NCBI GenBank assembly: GCA_964036155.1
Contig: OZ038423.1
Coordinates: 33,991,249 to 34,055,248 of the forward strand
Origin: Diploscapter coronatus
Taxonomy: Eukaryota; Nematoda; Chromadorea; Rhabditida; Rhabditidae
Direction: 5' to 3'
DNA length: 64,000 nucleotides
The notes beneath the pieces are model-generated. The model searched no databases, was not told where the DNA came from, and was given only the letters and a program-made list of their open reading frames with translations. Positions 1 through 19,273 of this stretch are shown in pieces (the stretch's first letter is position 1; every line of letters begins with the position of its first letter). The position numbers and the translations under genes were made by a program.

Positions 1-220
1 GAAAAATTATGAAAAATACAACAAAATAAATAAAGTCCACGGAGGAGTGCGAAAACGAAAAATGCAGTTCTGCCCTGTAAAAGTCGAGCAAGACATTCGC
101 TTTCTGCCTCTGCCTCCATCGAATTGATGGTTTGCGTTGCTGAGGCAACAGAAGAATAAATGGGGACAGAACTCTGCCGATCTTGGTAAAAATAGAAGAC
201 ATTCTGAATAAATCTAAGGA

Positions 221-3198
221 ATGAGTCTGACTGGAATTCCGCCTTCGGACGAAATCAACGAGCGAAACTCTGACAACGAACCGAGTTTGGTCGGAGACGA
301 TATCGATAAAGTTTGTATTTTTCGAAGAACTATCTCCAGAAGTGGGAAAAGGAGTTCCAAATTCACCTTGAAAAATCGAAAGATTCTTCAATTTTCGACG
401 TTTGAAAAACCAAAAAATGTGATTCCATAGCTGAACTCCAGGAACAAAATTTGGTTTTCTATTTTTCAGTACTCAAACAAAGGGGAATCTCCTCGGAAAT
501 CAGGTGAAGGCTCGTCTTCCGAACCGAAGAAATCCGTTGCCAGATTCGAATTGACTGCCTTCGACTCGTTCAACCCGAGACTGCATCAGCTATTTCTGCA
601 AGCGGACTATGTCGAGTGCAAGAGTCTTATTGGGGTAGGTCTTTTTTGAGTGCAAGAAAAATTTCATTGACAACGCTCTATGAACTTATATCCATTCTAA
701 ATTATAAAAGATCATGCTATGAAATCTTATATCTCATTCTTGATGACTTGAATTACTCCATGAAGATCAATCGAGGCTGTACTTCATCAATCAAAACGAA
801 ATCTTTCTTCATTTTCAACAGGCTAAACTCGAATAGGCCAAATTTTACGTATGTGAAGTTCATTTGAAGTTGATCTCCGTCGATTAAAGCCAACACCAGT
901 CAATAATTGGAATATTCAGGAATTGATCAACCAATACGGTAATGACTGTGAATTTGCGTTGTACATTCGAGGAGTGATCGCGCGAATCGAGGGCCAGTTG
1001 GAGGAGGCAATCGGATGGTTCGAGAAGGCCAGGGAGACCTCGGCCAATTGCCATATCTACGACATAGAGCTGGGCAGAGTGAGTCTGTTGCTCGGCAGAC
1101 AGACGAATGCTGTCGACTATCTGGAGAGGGCCATCAAGGCTGATCCTAATGATGCGGTCAGAATTCGATCATTTTACTATTTTACTGAAGCATTGAGATT
1201 TTCATAGAACGCAAGTACGATATGTGAAAGCAGATCTTCATTGTCCCAATGGTTATTAGTGAAGAAAAACATGTTTTCCCATTCATCGATTTCTTCAACT
1301 TTTTAGAGGTGAATAATGTTTCGTAGGGTAGACATTTTCAGAGATCCTATTATTGGCTGGCCCGGGCGATTTATCATCTCGATACAGACTTATTCAACCC
1401 AGTTGAAAAATCTCGAGATCTACTTGTTCGTGCTCCTGTTATTCAGGTAGACGCTGCCTTTGCAATGCAATCAAACGTAATTTCGTTGAAATTCAGCACA
1501 ACTCAAGTCTGATAATCTTCCTTGGAAAGGTTCTGGAGGAGTTGAACGAGAGTGATGCTGCTGCCGAAGCCTATCGAAGGGCCATTGAGGCAAGAGAAAT
1601 ATTCCCGAGTTTTCGAAGTTTCTTACAGTTTTGATAAGAAACATGATAAAGTTAAAAATGCAGTTACTATATGACGGAGGACGAAGGGGACGGAATCTAT
1701 AGTCAGGAATAGGGTTGGGAGATCAGAATAGAAAGAAATTGTGTGGGAAAGACACTTCCGTCACATAGTAGCTGCCTAAAAACTGCATTGAATTCCAAGG
1801 CACTTACATGACTTCGATTTTGAAATTCTACATATTTAGTTGGAACCCGACAACTTAGATGTAATGCACAAATTGGGAATGTTGTATTTGCGATCCGGCG
1901 ATGAAGACAAGGCATTTGCCATGTTCGGGAATGCACTCAGCAGAGATCCAACACATGCAGGGGTAAGTGGAATTTGCGAGTTTTTGTTTTTATTCTTGTT
2001 GTTTCAGAGCATTCTTGCAATGGGTTCAATAATGCAAGCGCATGGGGATCATGATACTGCGTTAAGCAAATACAGGTATTCTTCGGGAATTTCATGATTT
2101 TCACACTCCATTCCCCTGATCTCCTTTAGCAAAATGCCATAATTTTTGGGTGAATTTTCAAACTTTTCAGTTTATTGAAGATTGGAAATCAACTACCCAT
2201 TGATCTGTAGAAAAGTTGAGTTTGAATAGCCACCTTCATATTTCCATTTTTAGAGTAGCAGCCGAACTGTGTGACTACAATGGATGTCTGTGGAACAACA
2301 TCGGAATGTGTCTGTTTTCTCGCGGCAAACTCGCAGCTGCTCATTCGTGTCTCAAAAAGGCTTCCTTTATCTCTCCACTAGATTACAAGTAAGTCATTTC
2401 TTGAAATCTGCTTGAAACTAGTCTTGTATTTCTCATTTATAAGCTAGTCGTCGTCAATAGATGAAAGGAAAATGTGAAGCCAATATTTCGTACCTTTTGT
2501 ATCTGAAAATTGCAAAGTGAGGAAAAATTATTTCTTGTGAAGTGATTTTTCATTCACAAATTCAAATCTGAACTTTAGAACGAATTACAATCTCGGTTTG
2601 GTTCATGAAGCTATGGGTTTATACTGTTCTGCACTGCATTTCCTGAAGAAAGCATCAGAGTTGAAGAGGAATGATCCACAAATCATAGGAGCAATGGCTG
2701 GTGAAGCTACTTCATTTCATCAAAGATAAACTCTCTTCAATTTAGTCGTTTTATCTCGAATGAACGACATGAATAACGCTAGGAGAGCCTATCAAAAGTC
2801 GATTGAAATTGAACCTAAGATTTCTATCGTAAGTTTTTTTCTTTAAATATTTTTTGAAAGAGACTTTTTAGGTTCTAAATTATGCAATCTTCGAATTTAA
2901 CGAAGGAAAAAGAGACACTTGCCGAGCTGCGTTGGCACAATTTAAAGCCATGGCAAATGCAGAGCCAGTTAGACAGGTAAATTTTTAAACTTCATGACTT
3001 TTTACCAAATTTCGAAAGAAAGCTTTTTATCATTACGGCTATGTTTTTTCTAAACCATTTCTAAAATAATAATTATAATCAGGAAAACGAATTCAAAGGT
3101 ATTCTCCATCGGTGATTTTCACTATTTAGGAATTACTCTCTCAAGCGGACAGACTAGAAGAGGCTTTATTAGAAGCGACGCAACCACCTGCTCCATGA
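221..3198 (+). CDS. bbs4: BBS4-like BBSome TPR subunit (12 exons)
   Basis: Bardet-Biedl syndrome 4 protein, a subunit of the BBSome coat that carries membrane proteins in and out of cilia. My exons are 221-310, 470-634, 920-1156, 1342-1446, 1497-1589, 1840-1962, 2008-2075, 2254-2388, 2579-2700, 2746-2828, 2872-2976 and 3130-3198. All phases close, giving 464 residues (human about 519). Family-like stretches are seen in order: GSIMQAHGDHDTALSKYR, LWNNIGMCLFSRGK, NYNLGLVHEAMG and LNYAIFEFNEGK. These match the TPR array that fills most of BBS4. The N-terminal 60 residues are Ser/Glu-rich and not conserved. Intron 5 (1590-1839) has a GC donor. The start is the first ATG of an exon whose donor follows at 311. 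An AATAAA lies at 3338-3343. The gene converges with ABI. Identity is very secure; exon 1 is the least certain part. Confidence 0.92.
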
Positions 3199-3771
3199 AT
3201 GTCGTAATTTCATATTTATTTTCTCTCATTTTTACAAGAACAAACATCTGAATTATAAATTTGAGCTTCTTTTAAACTGGTAACGATAAGTAAATGCATG
3301 TTTGTGAAGCCCGAAATGAAAAAGCGAGTGATAAATGAATAAAGGGGACCTGTAAATGTGCTGTCAAATGAACAGATGAAATGTCCTATAAAAGATATTT
3401 GAAATTGAAAAAAGAATCACCTATCATCATCTTTCCAAAAATGCATTGCTATTGTTGAGGTATGATGATGAAGTGAACGTAGAAAAATCTGATGGTGAAT
3501 TACAAATGTTGAAAATCGCAATAAATTGTGGATAGAATTGAATTTTCTCTACTGACAGAAGAAATTTTTTCAGCCAATATTTGAACAAAATCAGCGCATT
3601 CCTTTTCTTCGAAATTGACAAAGCATTGCGATTCACTACACTCCTGTAATCACCCAGAACATACAAATCGTATCACAAATGCAATTCAGCAAATCGAACA
3701 AATGTAGCGGCAATTTGAAAATAAAATTAGAAAAAGGAAAATAAATACCATCGAATTCCTGCTTCCTTGAT
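3199..3771. other. convergent 3' intergenic region
   Basis: This 573-base gap lies between the stop codons of BBS4 (+) and ABI (-) and should hold both 3' UTRs. It is AT-rich. A plus-strand AATAAA at 3338-3343 suits BBS4. A 79-codon minus-strand ORF at 3427-3666 shows no family features, and I treat it as chance. Confidence 0.6.
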
Positions 3772-7002
<3,231 letters not shown>

Positions 7003-7891
7003 TTTCGCGAATCCTGAAACGGAGGAGTACATATTATTTAGGACAGAAATTTCGAATATTTATGAGAAAATAAAACTAATAAAGCACAAGAAATGCATTT
7101 AGAAGGATTTCAAATTCAGCTTCGATAGAATTCATCATTTCAAATCACGTAAACTTTAAAAGTGATAGAATCTCAATGCTGATTAGCTTCCTTTGAAAAA
7201 ATAGAAGGAAAACAAGGAAATATAAAAATCTAGAAGCGAACGCAGACATGGGAATGAAAGCAGCTAATCAATAAGACATTCTGGCTGGAGAATGGAAAGG
7301 AAAGGGGAAGGGGGATGAGCAATGCAATTGGAGAATGGGAGAGGGAGAGATAGGAGAAAGCGAGAGAGAGCAGAGAAAGAGTAATAGAAAGAATGGAGGA
7401 ATAAAGTCTTCATTTGAAAGACAAAATACATGAATTGCACAATTAGATCAAAGCAGTAACCACTTGTCTAGAAACAACATATCAACAGATTCTCCATTTC
7501 ATTCGGACTTTTCAAATCTAAATTTATTTTCATAAAATCACTTTACTAAAAACAATCGTAAATCGAAGGAGAAAATATATTGAATTGAAAAATGCTTCGT
7601 GCTCGAAAAGAAAATAATCTGGACCGGTAATAAAATGAGATCTGGGAAGGGGAAAATATAGAAGAAAAATGGGGTAAACATTTAGAGAAGGATATAAAAT
7701 TTTCATTTCAATTAGATAGAATATTTGAATTTGGGGCAATGAAGAAGGGAAAAGGGAATAATTTTTGAAAAACAACAACAAAAAATGAAAAAGAACAATT
7801 TATTTTGGAGAAATTAGGGGAATAGAAGGGGAAGAAAGGGAAAAAACGGGGATTGGCAGAAAGTTTGTCTGATCAGGAAGACTCGCAAGAT
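7003..7891. other. intergenic region between HSP90 3' end and ABI 5' end, with GA-rich tract
   Basis: No gene is visible. Positions 7799-7804 read AATAAA on the minus strand, 88 bases past the HSP90 stop, a likely polyadenylation signal. Around 7240-7400 the plus strand is strongly purine-rich (long GA/GGGA runs), a polypurine tract upstream of the ABI start. Both genes are on the minus strand, so the interval is HSP90 3' flank plus ABI promoter or 5' UTR. Confidence 0.55.
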
Positions 7892-11848
<3,957 letters not shown>

Positions 11849-11880
11849 TCACAATAAAACGCGGATTTTATAGGATTTGG

Positions 11881-11895
11881 AGAAGTTTCGAGAAG
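11881..11895. promoter_or_regulatory. heat shock element 1 (perfect three-unit)
   Basis: Reads AGAAGTTTCGAGAAG, three alternating GAA/TTC units spaced exactly as nGAAnnTTCnnGAAn, the HSF1 trimer site. It lies about 110 bases upstream of the HSP90 ATG. Binding is inferred from the motif. Confidence 0.75.
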
Positions 11896-11960
11896 GATGG
11901 CGAACGACACGAAGAAAACCGACTGAAATGGGGAAAAAAGACATCCCAAAATATTCGAAA

Positions 11961-11975
11961 AGAGTCTTCGAGAAG
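11961..11975. promoter_or_regulatory. heat shock element 2 (one unit degenerate)
   Basis: Reads AGAGTCTTCGAGAAG. The second and third units (TTC, GAA) match the HSF consensus and the first unit is GAG instead of GAA. It is in the same divergent promoter as the perfect site. Confidence 0.55.
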
Positions 11976-12071
11976 TGGCAATGGGAAAAGAAAGGAAGAA
12001 AATTGAAAGAGCAGGAGAAATTGAGACAACAAGAAAGAGAGATAGACGAGAGCAATGGCAAGGAGGCGGGG

Positions 12072-12086
12072 CTTCGAGAATTTTCC
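12072..12086. promoter_or_regulatory. heat shock element 3 (perfect three-unit)
   Basis: Reads CTTCGAGAATTTTCC, matching nTTCnnGAAnnTTCn with no mismatch. It lies about 300 bases from the HSP90 ATG and about 120 bases from the NOP53 ATG, so NOP53 could also respond to heat; that is inference. Confidence 0.7.
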
Positions 12087-12202
12087 GCCAGTTGTACTAT
12101 GATTACGTGTTGCTTTTATAATAGAAGTTGTTCGTAATGCTGACTGACTTTTGAATTTTCGGGGTAATTACCTCTAATTGCCTTGTTAATTGCAGTAATT
12201 AG

Positions 12203-15063
12203 ATGTTGTCGTTCGAAGGAGGGAAGAAGGGGAAAACGGGAGCTGCAAAGACTTCGAGGCACAAGAAGAAATACTGGAGAAAAGGCACAAATGTCACCGA
12301 TTTCGAGGACACACTCGGTACGTTCGTATGTACAAAATTCGATAAAGTTAAGAAAATCATAAAGTGACGAAGCATGAACGAACTGTAGATGAATAAAAAT
12401 TTCACTTTGAAAGCCTGAAATTTCGCAAGCTTTGATCGACATAATTTCGAAACTTCAACATAGTTTTCTCGATAGAAGATTTGTCATGCTTCTGAATTCG
12501 GTTTCGGCAAAAATGATAAACTATCAGTGACTGGCTAAAAATAAATAAATTGCTAAATTTACAGCTTCGATTTCGATCCAGAAAAGCCACGGCGGAATTG
12601 TGAATGAGAGAGCAGATGCAGAGCTGTTCGAGATCGACAAAGAGCCGGAGAAGGAGGAGGGAAAGAAGAAATTCACCAGGAAACAGCAGGCCGCACTCAA
12701 CAAGATTTCCAACAGATTGATGTGAGTCTTTGTTTTTGAGAATTCTGTGTTTGATTTGATTTTCATATGCAGCTCAAGATTTATAACGAATTAATAGAAT
12801 TCATGTCTAGTCAGTGACAGGATCGGATTCCGTTTCGATTCCTTATCACCACTCCTTACAGTCTCGATGAAAATGTCATTTGCAGTGACGATGAGCCGGT
12901 TACTCTACCCGAGCCGAAATTCCCCCCGAAACAGTCTCGATTGCGGCAGCCTGTGCCGCATCCACAGGAATTGAAGGCTGCAAAGAAGCCGAAGCCATCC
13001 GCTGCGTTCGATTTGTGGGAAACCGAATTGCAGAAGAAGGTTGATATTGGTCCGTCCTGCTCGGAAGCTGAGGAGCATCTGATGCGGTACACAAAGAAGA
13101 AAATGCCTAAGGTTAGAAGAAATTTTCATTTTTTAGTATTACAAAATGTCCTTTATACAAGAATAGAACAATACTGACTTCATTCATTTTCTCTTCGACA
13201 TTTTTCAAAAGTTTAGAACCATGATTTCTGCTCCAAGAAAAGTCCATATTTCAGCTGCTTTGAAATTCGAAATTTCAATTTCAATACTCATAATTATGTA
13301 ACATTTAACTTGAGGATGAACTTTTCCAGCTCCCTCCAACTCGCAAACTGCCTCCCTCCCTTTTGCCTGCAGTTTCGATTGCCAATGAAGGTGCCTCCTA
13401 CAATCCTTCTGCTGATGAATATCAGGTCTGTCTTTTTTCAATGTCTTCAAAATTATCCTTCTTTTTCCAGGCATACGTGGATTCAATTGCATCTAAAGAA
13501 TGCGATGTGATGAAGGGAGAGAAGAAGATTGAACGGGGCATCAAACCGGCAGAGGAAAAAATCGTCACTTACGTAAGTTAACATCTTATCTTTTATTTCT
13601 TCTCGTTTTGTACAGGGTGACAAGCTTTATCTTTCAAAAGCCTCCTGCTTATGATTTAACTGTGTGTAGGAGAAGTACCGTTTTCTCCTCTCGCTATCAC
13701 ACTATCTCTTCGTTTTGCTTCACATTTTCCAAAGAATGAGGCAAGTCAGATAGTGCTTGTTGAAATATTTTTCCACAAAAGATTTTTAAAAAATGGTAGA
13801 TGGATAAAGCGCCTTATTCTAACTGCATCAGTCAGAAATTCACGCTTTGTTTTTGACAGCATAATTCCTCAAAAATGTTTTTTGTTTCAGCAAGAACGCC
13901 TCCTCGAACAGACAGAAGGACTTGTTATCGATCCTCGATACAAAGAAGAAACGGAAGAGAAAATACAAATGGAAGAGGAAAATACAGAGCCACAGCAGGA
14001 GAAGGAGAAGGGAAAGACATTGACTCGGAAAGAGTTGAGAAAGAAGAAGGACACGGCAAGGAGATTGGCAAAGCAGGAGAAACTGAGGATCAGGAACAGG
14101 CAGATCCAGAAGGAGGCCAATAATGTCTTCAAGTAAATCAAGCTTATGCTGATTTGATAAATTTTGACTATCTTGAAAATATAGTGAGAAAAAATTGAGC
14201 AAGGAGACTAGACGAAATATTACTTCTTACTTCTGAATGCCAACATGTCATATTCTAAATCTCCTATTCCATCTTACACATCTTGAATTTAGAATAGTTT
14301 AGAGGTGAAACTTTTTGCAAACCCTTCATAACATCTTAAAGAAAACATTTCAGAACCAAGAAAATCCACAAGGAACTGGATGAAATGGAGAAGCAAATCG
14401 CTGAGAAGGCCACTGAACGAGCCAAGCAGAAACTGGTCGATAAATTGACAAAGAGACAGAAATTGGGCAGGGGGCAGTTCGAGGAGGAGGAGCAACCTTT
14501 CTTGTTACAGGTATTTTTGGTTTAAATTCATAAATTATTCGATGAAAAGTTTCATACTTTTTCTGAGATTTTTGAATAAAAGCTAAATATTTCCTTTCCA
14601 TCTGAATAAAATCACTCGACTTTTTCCCCTTATTAGTATCATTTTGCCTCAAAATGTATTATACCTTCTTTGAGTTCAAAAATGTATCTTTATTCAGGAA
14701 GAACTGCCGGAGAATCTTCGCTCTCTGAAGCCGCAGGGCAACATTTTGACAGACCGAGTGAAAAGTCTGCAGAAAAGGAACATTCTGCCTGTGGCTGGAG
14801 AGAAGAACAGAAGGAGATTGCCCAAGAAACTCAAGGTAGACACTTTGGAATAAGAATCAAATACTTTCTTTTCTATTTGGATTTATTCTTGGCAATTTAG
14901 AATAATTCACGACTTTATACTTAGAAATTTCCTGATCATCTTTAATGCCCATGACTAAATTTATTATTTCCAGGCCAAATTCGTGGAGAAACGCGATGTT
15001 CGAGAGATGACCGAACAGTTGAAACTCAAATCAAAGACCATGAAGAGAAAAAAGAAGACCTGA
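12203..15063 (+). CDS. nop53: NOP53 (GLTSCR2/PICT1) ribosome biogenesis factor (9 exons)
   Basis: Nucleolar protein of the NOP53 family, needed for 60S subunit maturation; the yeast homologue recruits the Mtr4/exosome to trim 5.8S precursor. Exons: 12203-12317, 12565-12721, 12886-13111, 13330-13425, 13471-13572, 13891-14132, 14354-14510, 14698-14835 and 14974-15063, giving 440 residues in frame. Family marks: an N-terminal SRHKKKYWRK basic patch, AFDLWETE, NEGASYNPSADEYQ (the most conserved NOP53 motif), long Lys/Glu coiled-coil-like helices (about 230-340), then LPENLRSLKPQGNIL and AKFVEKRDVRE at the C-terminus ahead of a basic tail. It is divergent from HSP90. Introns 3 and 5 are the longest. 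Only 7 bases separate the start from an upstream TTGCAG acceptor. Confidence 0.93.
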
Positions 15064-15229
15064 TTCTGTTGCCCGATAAATTGTTTTCAGAGGTTAGAAT
15101 TTTGAATTGTTATCTTTTTGTTTTGTTTTGTTGGTAAATAAATGATTTTATGAAAAATAAATTTATTTAAAACTTATCAGAGCTTACTTTCTCACACGAA
15201 GAAAAAATAACTATTACCCTTCAACTGCT
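15064..15229. other. NOP53 3' flank, up to inverted-repeat arm A
   Basis: Contains the likely NOP53 3' UTR with T-rich runs and AATAAA-like hexamers around 15137 and 15155. The outer edge of inverted-repeat arm A begins near 15230, judged by the reverse-complement match to about 33000-33045. Confidence 0.5.
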
Positions 15230-15505
15230 ATACCCCGAAAAGATTTTTCGATTTTTTTTGGAATAACCGACCAGAGTGGATATTTTCGAGGGGTGCGTTA
15301 ACATAAGTTGATCAATTTTCGATATGCTATCAATTATTGATCGTTTTTCCTGAGTTTATTCGACTGCATTTAAAACAATTGAATAAAGATACTTTTTATT
15401 AAAATCATATGAAAATTACGAAAACTTAAATGTATTGAAATTGAGCATTACACATTTGATTGAATAAAATTTCTATATGACATCTGAGATTATTATAGTC
15501 AAGCT

Positions 15506-16766
15506 TTATTTTATGTTAATTTCTCCGACTTCACGCCATTCATTCGTTTGTGGATCGTATTCCTCGATTGAACCACAAAAATCTCTCTCGAGCTTTTCTT
15601 GAAATCTAAATTAACAAATATTTGGTATAAAGATATGCAAAATCTCAGCTCACCCTCCGATTGCATACAACTTCCCGTTAGCGACAATGAGCGAATGATC
15701 ATATCTTGCATAATTTATATCAGCGATTCGAGAAATTCGACTGTCAACTGGAGCTGAGGGGTCGAAACACAGACAGGATTTTAATACATCATCATTGCGA
15801 CTAAATATATAATGATACATTATTTATCATACAAAACTAACGATTCCTGTCCTCCAGTTATGTAAATTTTTCCATTCAGCGATGCAACTCCGAAAAAATC
15901 TCGTCTTTCTGGAATCTCTCCAATTTCAACCCATTCCCGTTCATCGTCTGATAATAGAAATATCTTTCTACTTTCACGACCACCGATAACTGAATATCCA
16001 TAATTACAATAATAAATATGCTATAATGTGACCGTATAAAATTCCATCGCATGTTATTGTTTGAGCAAGTCTAATTGGAAAAGGAAAAGTAGGTCCTGTT
16101 TGCCATTGTCCATCTATTAAAACCTGAATTAATTATTTATGGACTTTCATTCGATCTTCTCACATCAACTCGATTCGTATTATTCCATGTTTTAGGATCC
16201 TCTCCACCCAAATAATACAATTTGTCTTTGAAATAAGTCACAGTTGCATGATCACGCCATTCAGGAGGATTTGGACCTGTAAAATTCTTTGAATCGATCA
16301 TTAATGGGTTTGTTGATAAGACCTCTTGAAATTTGTCGAGCATCCAAGTCATATATTTCAAACCATTTGTTATCAGAATTCAATCCAAAAATCTAAAATT
16401 TACAAAATTGGCAATGCCAAATAAAATAATCTACCTTATCTTTTGTGGTTGCAACTTCCCATGACCATAAATAGTTAGTAAATTTTCCAATCTGCTCAAC
16501 AGAATTAGTATGCGAATCAAACAGACAAATTCTTCCTTCATAAATACCGTCCTTTCTATAAAGCACTAAATATTAAAATTAATTTTCACTCATACAAGAA
16601 ATATTTTCCTACTATAGAATAAACTTTTCCTCTCGAGCGCCATCGGTAGATATCTCTTGATTATTCGCATCATTCGATTGTTAGTCCAGGCCAATTGTCC
16701 CAGGTCTTTGAATTCGGGATATTGGCAGACCAACAATATCATTTCGACTGGTAAATTGGCTAGCAT
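15506..16766 (-). CDS. F-box-like / kelch-repeat protein, copy K1
   Basis: One of four paralogues. It has eight exons and about 320 residues by the model worked out fully on K3. The N-terminus LANLPVEMILLVCEYPEF fits an F-box (Leu-Pro start, hydrophobic spacing), and later exons give kelch-type strands: KLYYLGGEDPKTWNNTN, SLNGKIYITGG, GKLYAIGG and IEEYDPQTNEWREVG. F-box/kelch proteins usually act as substrate receptors of SCF ubiquitin ligases; that role is inferred from domain layout. The sixth intron donor is TC|GTTAGT, keeping frame into RNDDVLKSCLCFDPSA. This copy is intact by eye. Its closest sequence is K4 (shared ARYDHSLIVANGKLYA). Codon use is far more AT-rich than in neighbouring HSP90 or NOP53. 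Confidence 0.8.
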
Positions 16767-16875
16767 CTTTGTTAACAGACCTAAACAATCACCAGTGTTA
16801 TTTCGAAATGGAAACAGTAAAAGAGTTGATTGAGTGAGAAAGTCTGCAATTAATGATTTAGAAGTGAATGTAATC

Positions 16876-17073
16876 CTAGTTAAATAGCATCAAGTTGAGA
16901 TTCAGAATATACAAATTGAAGCTAAAAATAAGTGAGGAAGAAAAAGAAGAATGACCATTCATGGAAGACGAGAATTGAGAACTGAATGAAGAGGATAAAG
17001 AATTTGACAAGTGGATCTTTGGATCACTTACTCGGTATTTTCTGTATCTTTCATGCACTATTTCTCTCTTCAT
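16876..17073 (-). other. 5' flank ORF / candidate 5' exon of K1
   Basis: A 65-codon ORF starting MKREIVHERYRKYR. It contains a consensus donor, CGA|GTAAGT (intron start at 17031), conserved at the equivalent place ahead of all four kelch genes. Splicing from there to the TTTAG acceptor 14 bases before the kelch ATG would give a short upstream ORF that stops at once, so I read it as a 5' UTR exon or decaying leader rather than a separate gene. The Ser-rich remainder of the ORF would then be intronic. Confidence 0.4.
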
Positions 17074-17646
17074 TGATTATGCAGGTGATTTTGGAGGTGC
17101 GTCGTGGTCACTTTCAAAGCCTTTGGATTAAAATTGTCTTCATATTTATGATCGTAATCTGTCTAGCAAGTGTGAATGAAGTAGAATTGAACGGGATCTG
17201 GATTGGGAAACAATTAAAGCTCTGGACTTTCATAAAACTATGTCATTATGATCAGATTTGAAAGATCATTAAGCAGACACGACAGAAGTAGATGAAACAA
17301 TGATGTCGGGGCTACTTTTCCGAATGTTTAAGAGTGGATATCAGTAAAAACCAAAATCGACTGAACCAGGGATCCTCCGATCGGGCTGATTTTCACACAT
17401 TTTGTTCCGTTTTTCATGCTGATTCTCGTAGTGCAATTAGTTTTTCGAAAATGACCACTAACTACCGTACTTTCTGGATAACTCACTTTAGTGGATATTT
17501 CGAGGGTGCGTTAACATAATTTGATCAATTTTCGATGTGCTATCAATTATTTATTGTTTTTCTTGAATTTATTCGACTGCATTTAAAATAAATTGACTTT
17601 TCTGACAATGACATTGTCACAGATAATGGAGAGTAAATGACAGGAT

Positions 17647-17729
17647 CAGGGCTGTCTGAAATTCGAAAAAATCGAACTTGAACTGGACTGGATTTCCAAA
17701 TAGTTCGAAGTTCAGTTCGTATAACCCTG
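17647..17729. mobile_element. small fold-back element, CAGGG-ended (arm A only)
   Basis: Starts CAGGGCTG and ends with the reverse complement of CAGGGTTA. Imperfect inverted sequence (CGAACTTGAACT against AGTTCAGTTCG) lies inside. It sits in the arm A intergenic stretch missing from arm B. It resembles a hAT-type MITE remnant; no coding capacity. The family assignment is tentative. Confidence 0.4.
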
Positions 17730-17885
17730 ATTAAAAGAAATAGTTATTTGAGTTACAATCATCTCTCATTACTTTTGGATGTCTTCGAGAGTTGTTTGTA
17801 TCATGTGCATTGAAATTAAATTATTATTTCACATTTTATTGAATACAATTACAATATGAAATTTGAGATTATTGTAATCAAGCTT

Positions 17886-19162
17886 TTATTTTATGTCAAT
17901 GTTTCCGACTTCACGCCATTCATTCGTTTGTGGATCGTATTCCTCGATTGAACCACAAAAATCTCTCTCGAGCTTTTCTTGAAATCTAAATTAGCAAATA
18001 TTTTGTATAAAGATATGCAAAATCTCAGCTCACCCTCCGACTGCATACAATTTCCCGCTAGCGACAATGAGCGAATGTTGTTTTCTTGCATAATTCATAT
18101 CAGCGATTCGAGAAACTCGACTGCCAACTGGAGCTGAGGGGTCGAAACACAGACATGATTTTAATACAACAACACGATCAGCAACCTCGCGACTAAATAT
18201 ATAATGATACATTATTTAACATACAAAATTAACGACTTCACTCCTCCAGTTATGTAGATTTTTCCATTCAGCGATGCAACTCCGGGTGAACCTCGTTTTT
18301 CTGGGATCTCTCCAATTTCAATCCATTCTCGTTCATCTTCTGATAATCGGTATATCTTTCTACTTCCCCATCTATCGATAACTGAATATCCATAATTGCA
18401 ATAATGATAATGAATATACTATAATGAAACCGTATAAAATTCCATCGCATGTTATTGTTTGAGCAAGTTCAATTGGAAAAGGAAAAGCAGGTCCTGTTTG
18501 CCATTGTCCATTTATTAAAACCTGAATAAATTATTTCATGGATTTTCACTCGATCTTCCTACATCAACTCGATTCGTATTATTCCATGTTTTAGGACCCT
18601 CTCCACCCAAATAATACAATTTGTCTTTGAAATAAGTCACAGTTGCATGATCACGCCATTCAGGAGGATTTGGACCTGTAAAATTCTTTGAATCAATCAT
18701 TCATGGATTTGTTGATAAGACCTCTTGAAATTTGTCGAGTATCCAAGTCATATATTTCAAACCATTTGTTGGCAGAGTTCAACGAAAAAATCTAAAACTT
18801 ACAAAATTGGTCATGTCAAATAAAATAATCTACCTTATCTTTTGTGGTTGCAACTTCCCATGGCCATAAATGAGTAAATTTCGCGATCTGCTCAACAGAA
18901 TTAGTATGCGAATCAAACAGACAAATCCTTCCTTCATAAATACCGTCCTTTTCATAAAGCACTAAATATCAAATTAATTTTCGCTCACACAACACACTAT
19001 TTTCCTACTATAGAGTAAAGTTTTCCTCTCGAGCGCTTTCGGCAGATATCTCTTGATTATTCGCATCATTCGATTGCTAGTCCAGGCCAATTGTCCCAGG
19101 TCTTTGAATTCGGGATATTCGCAGACCAACAATATCATTTCGACTGGTAAATTGGCTAGCAT
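17886..19162 (-). CDS. F-box-like / kelch-repeat protein, copy K2
   Basis: Eight-exon paralogue, about 320 residues. The first exon encodes MLANLPVEMILLVCEYPEF and ends one base into a codon. Kelch strands include RWGSRKIYRL, SLNGKIYITGG and GKLYAVGG, ending in NEWREVGNIDIK. Donor of intron 6 is TC|GTTAAT, in frame. An apparent in-frame TGA near 18702 lies inside a 46-base intron (GTCTTA...TTTACAG) that is spliced out, so the gene looks intact. Its nearest relative is K3: the translation across 18030-18212 differs from K3's 30235-30417 by one residue in 60. Unlike K1, K3 and K4, its C-terminus is GNIDIK instead of GEINIK and its 3' flank is different. Confidence 0.8.
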
Positions 19163-19273
19163 CTTTGTTAAGAGACCTAAACAATCACCAGTGTTATTTC
19201 GAAATGGAAATAGTAAAAGAGTACTGATCGAACGAGAAAGTCTGGAATTAATGATTTAGAAGTGAATGTAACC

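Noticed and set aside
12500..13130. Minus-strand ORFs across NOP53 exons
   Set aside because: Mirror images of the coding exons; no initiation or splice context.
18700..18710. In-frame TGA in K2 (also in K3 and K4) where K1 has CGA, looking like a nonsense mutation
   Set aside because: The position is inside a 46-base GT..AG intron needed to join ISRG to PNPPEWRDH in all four copies.
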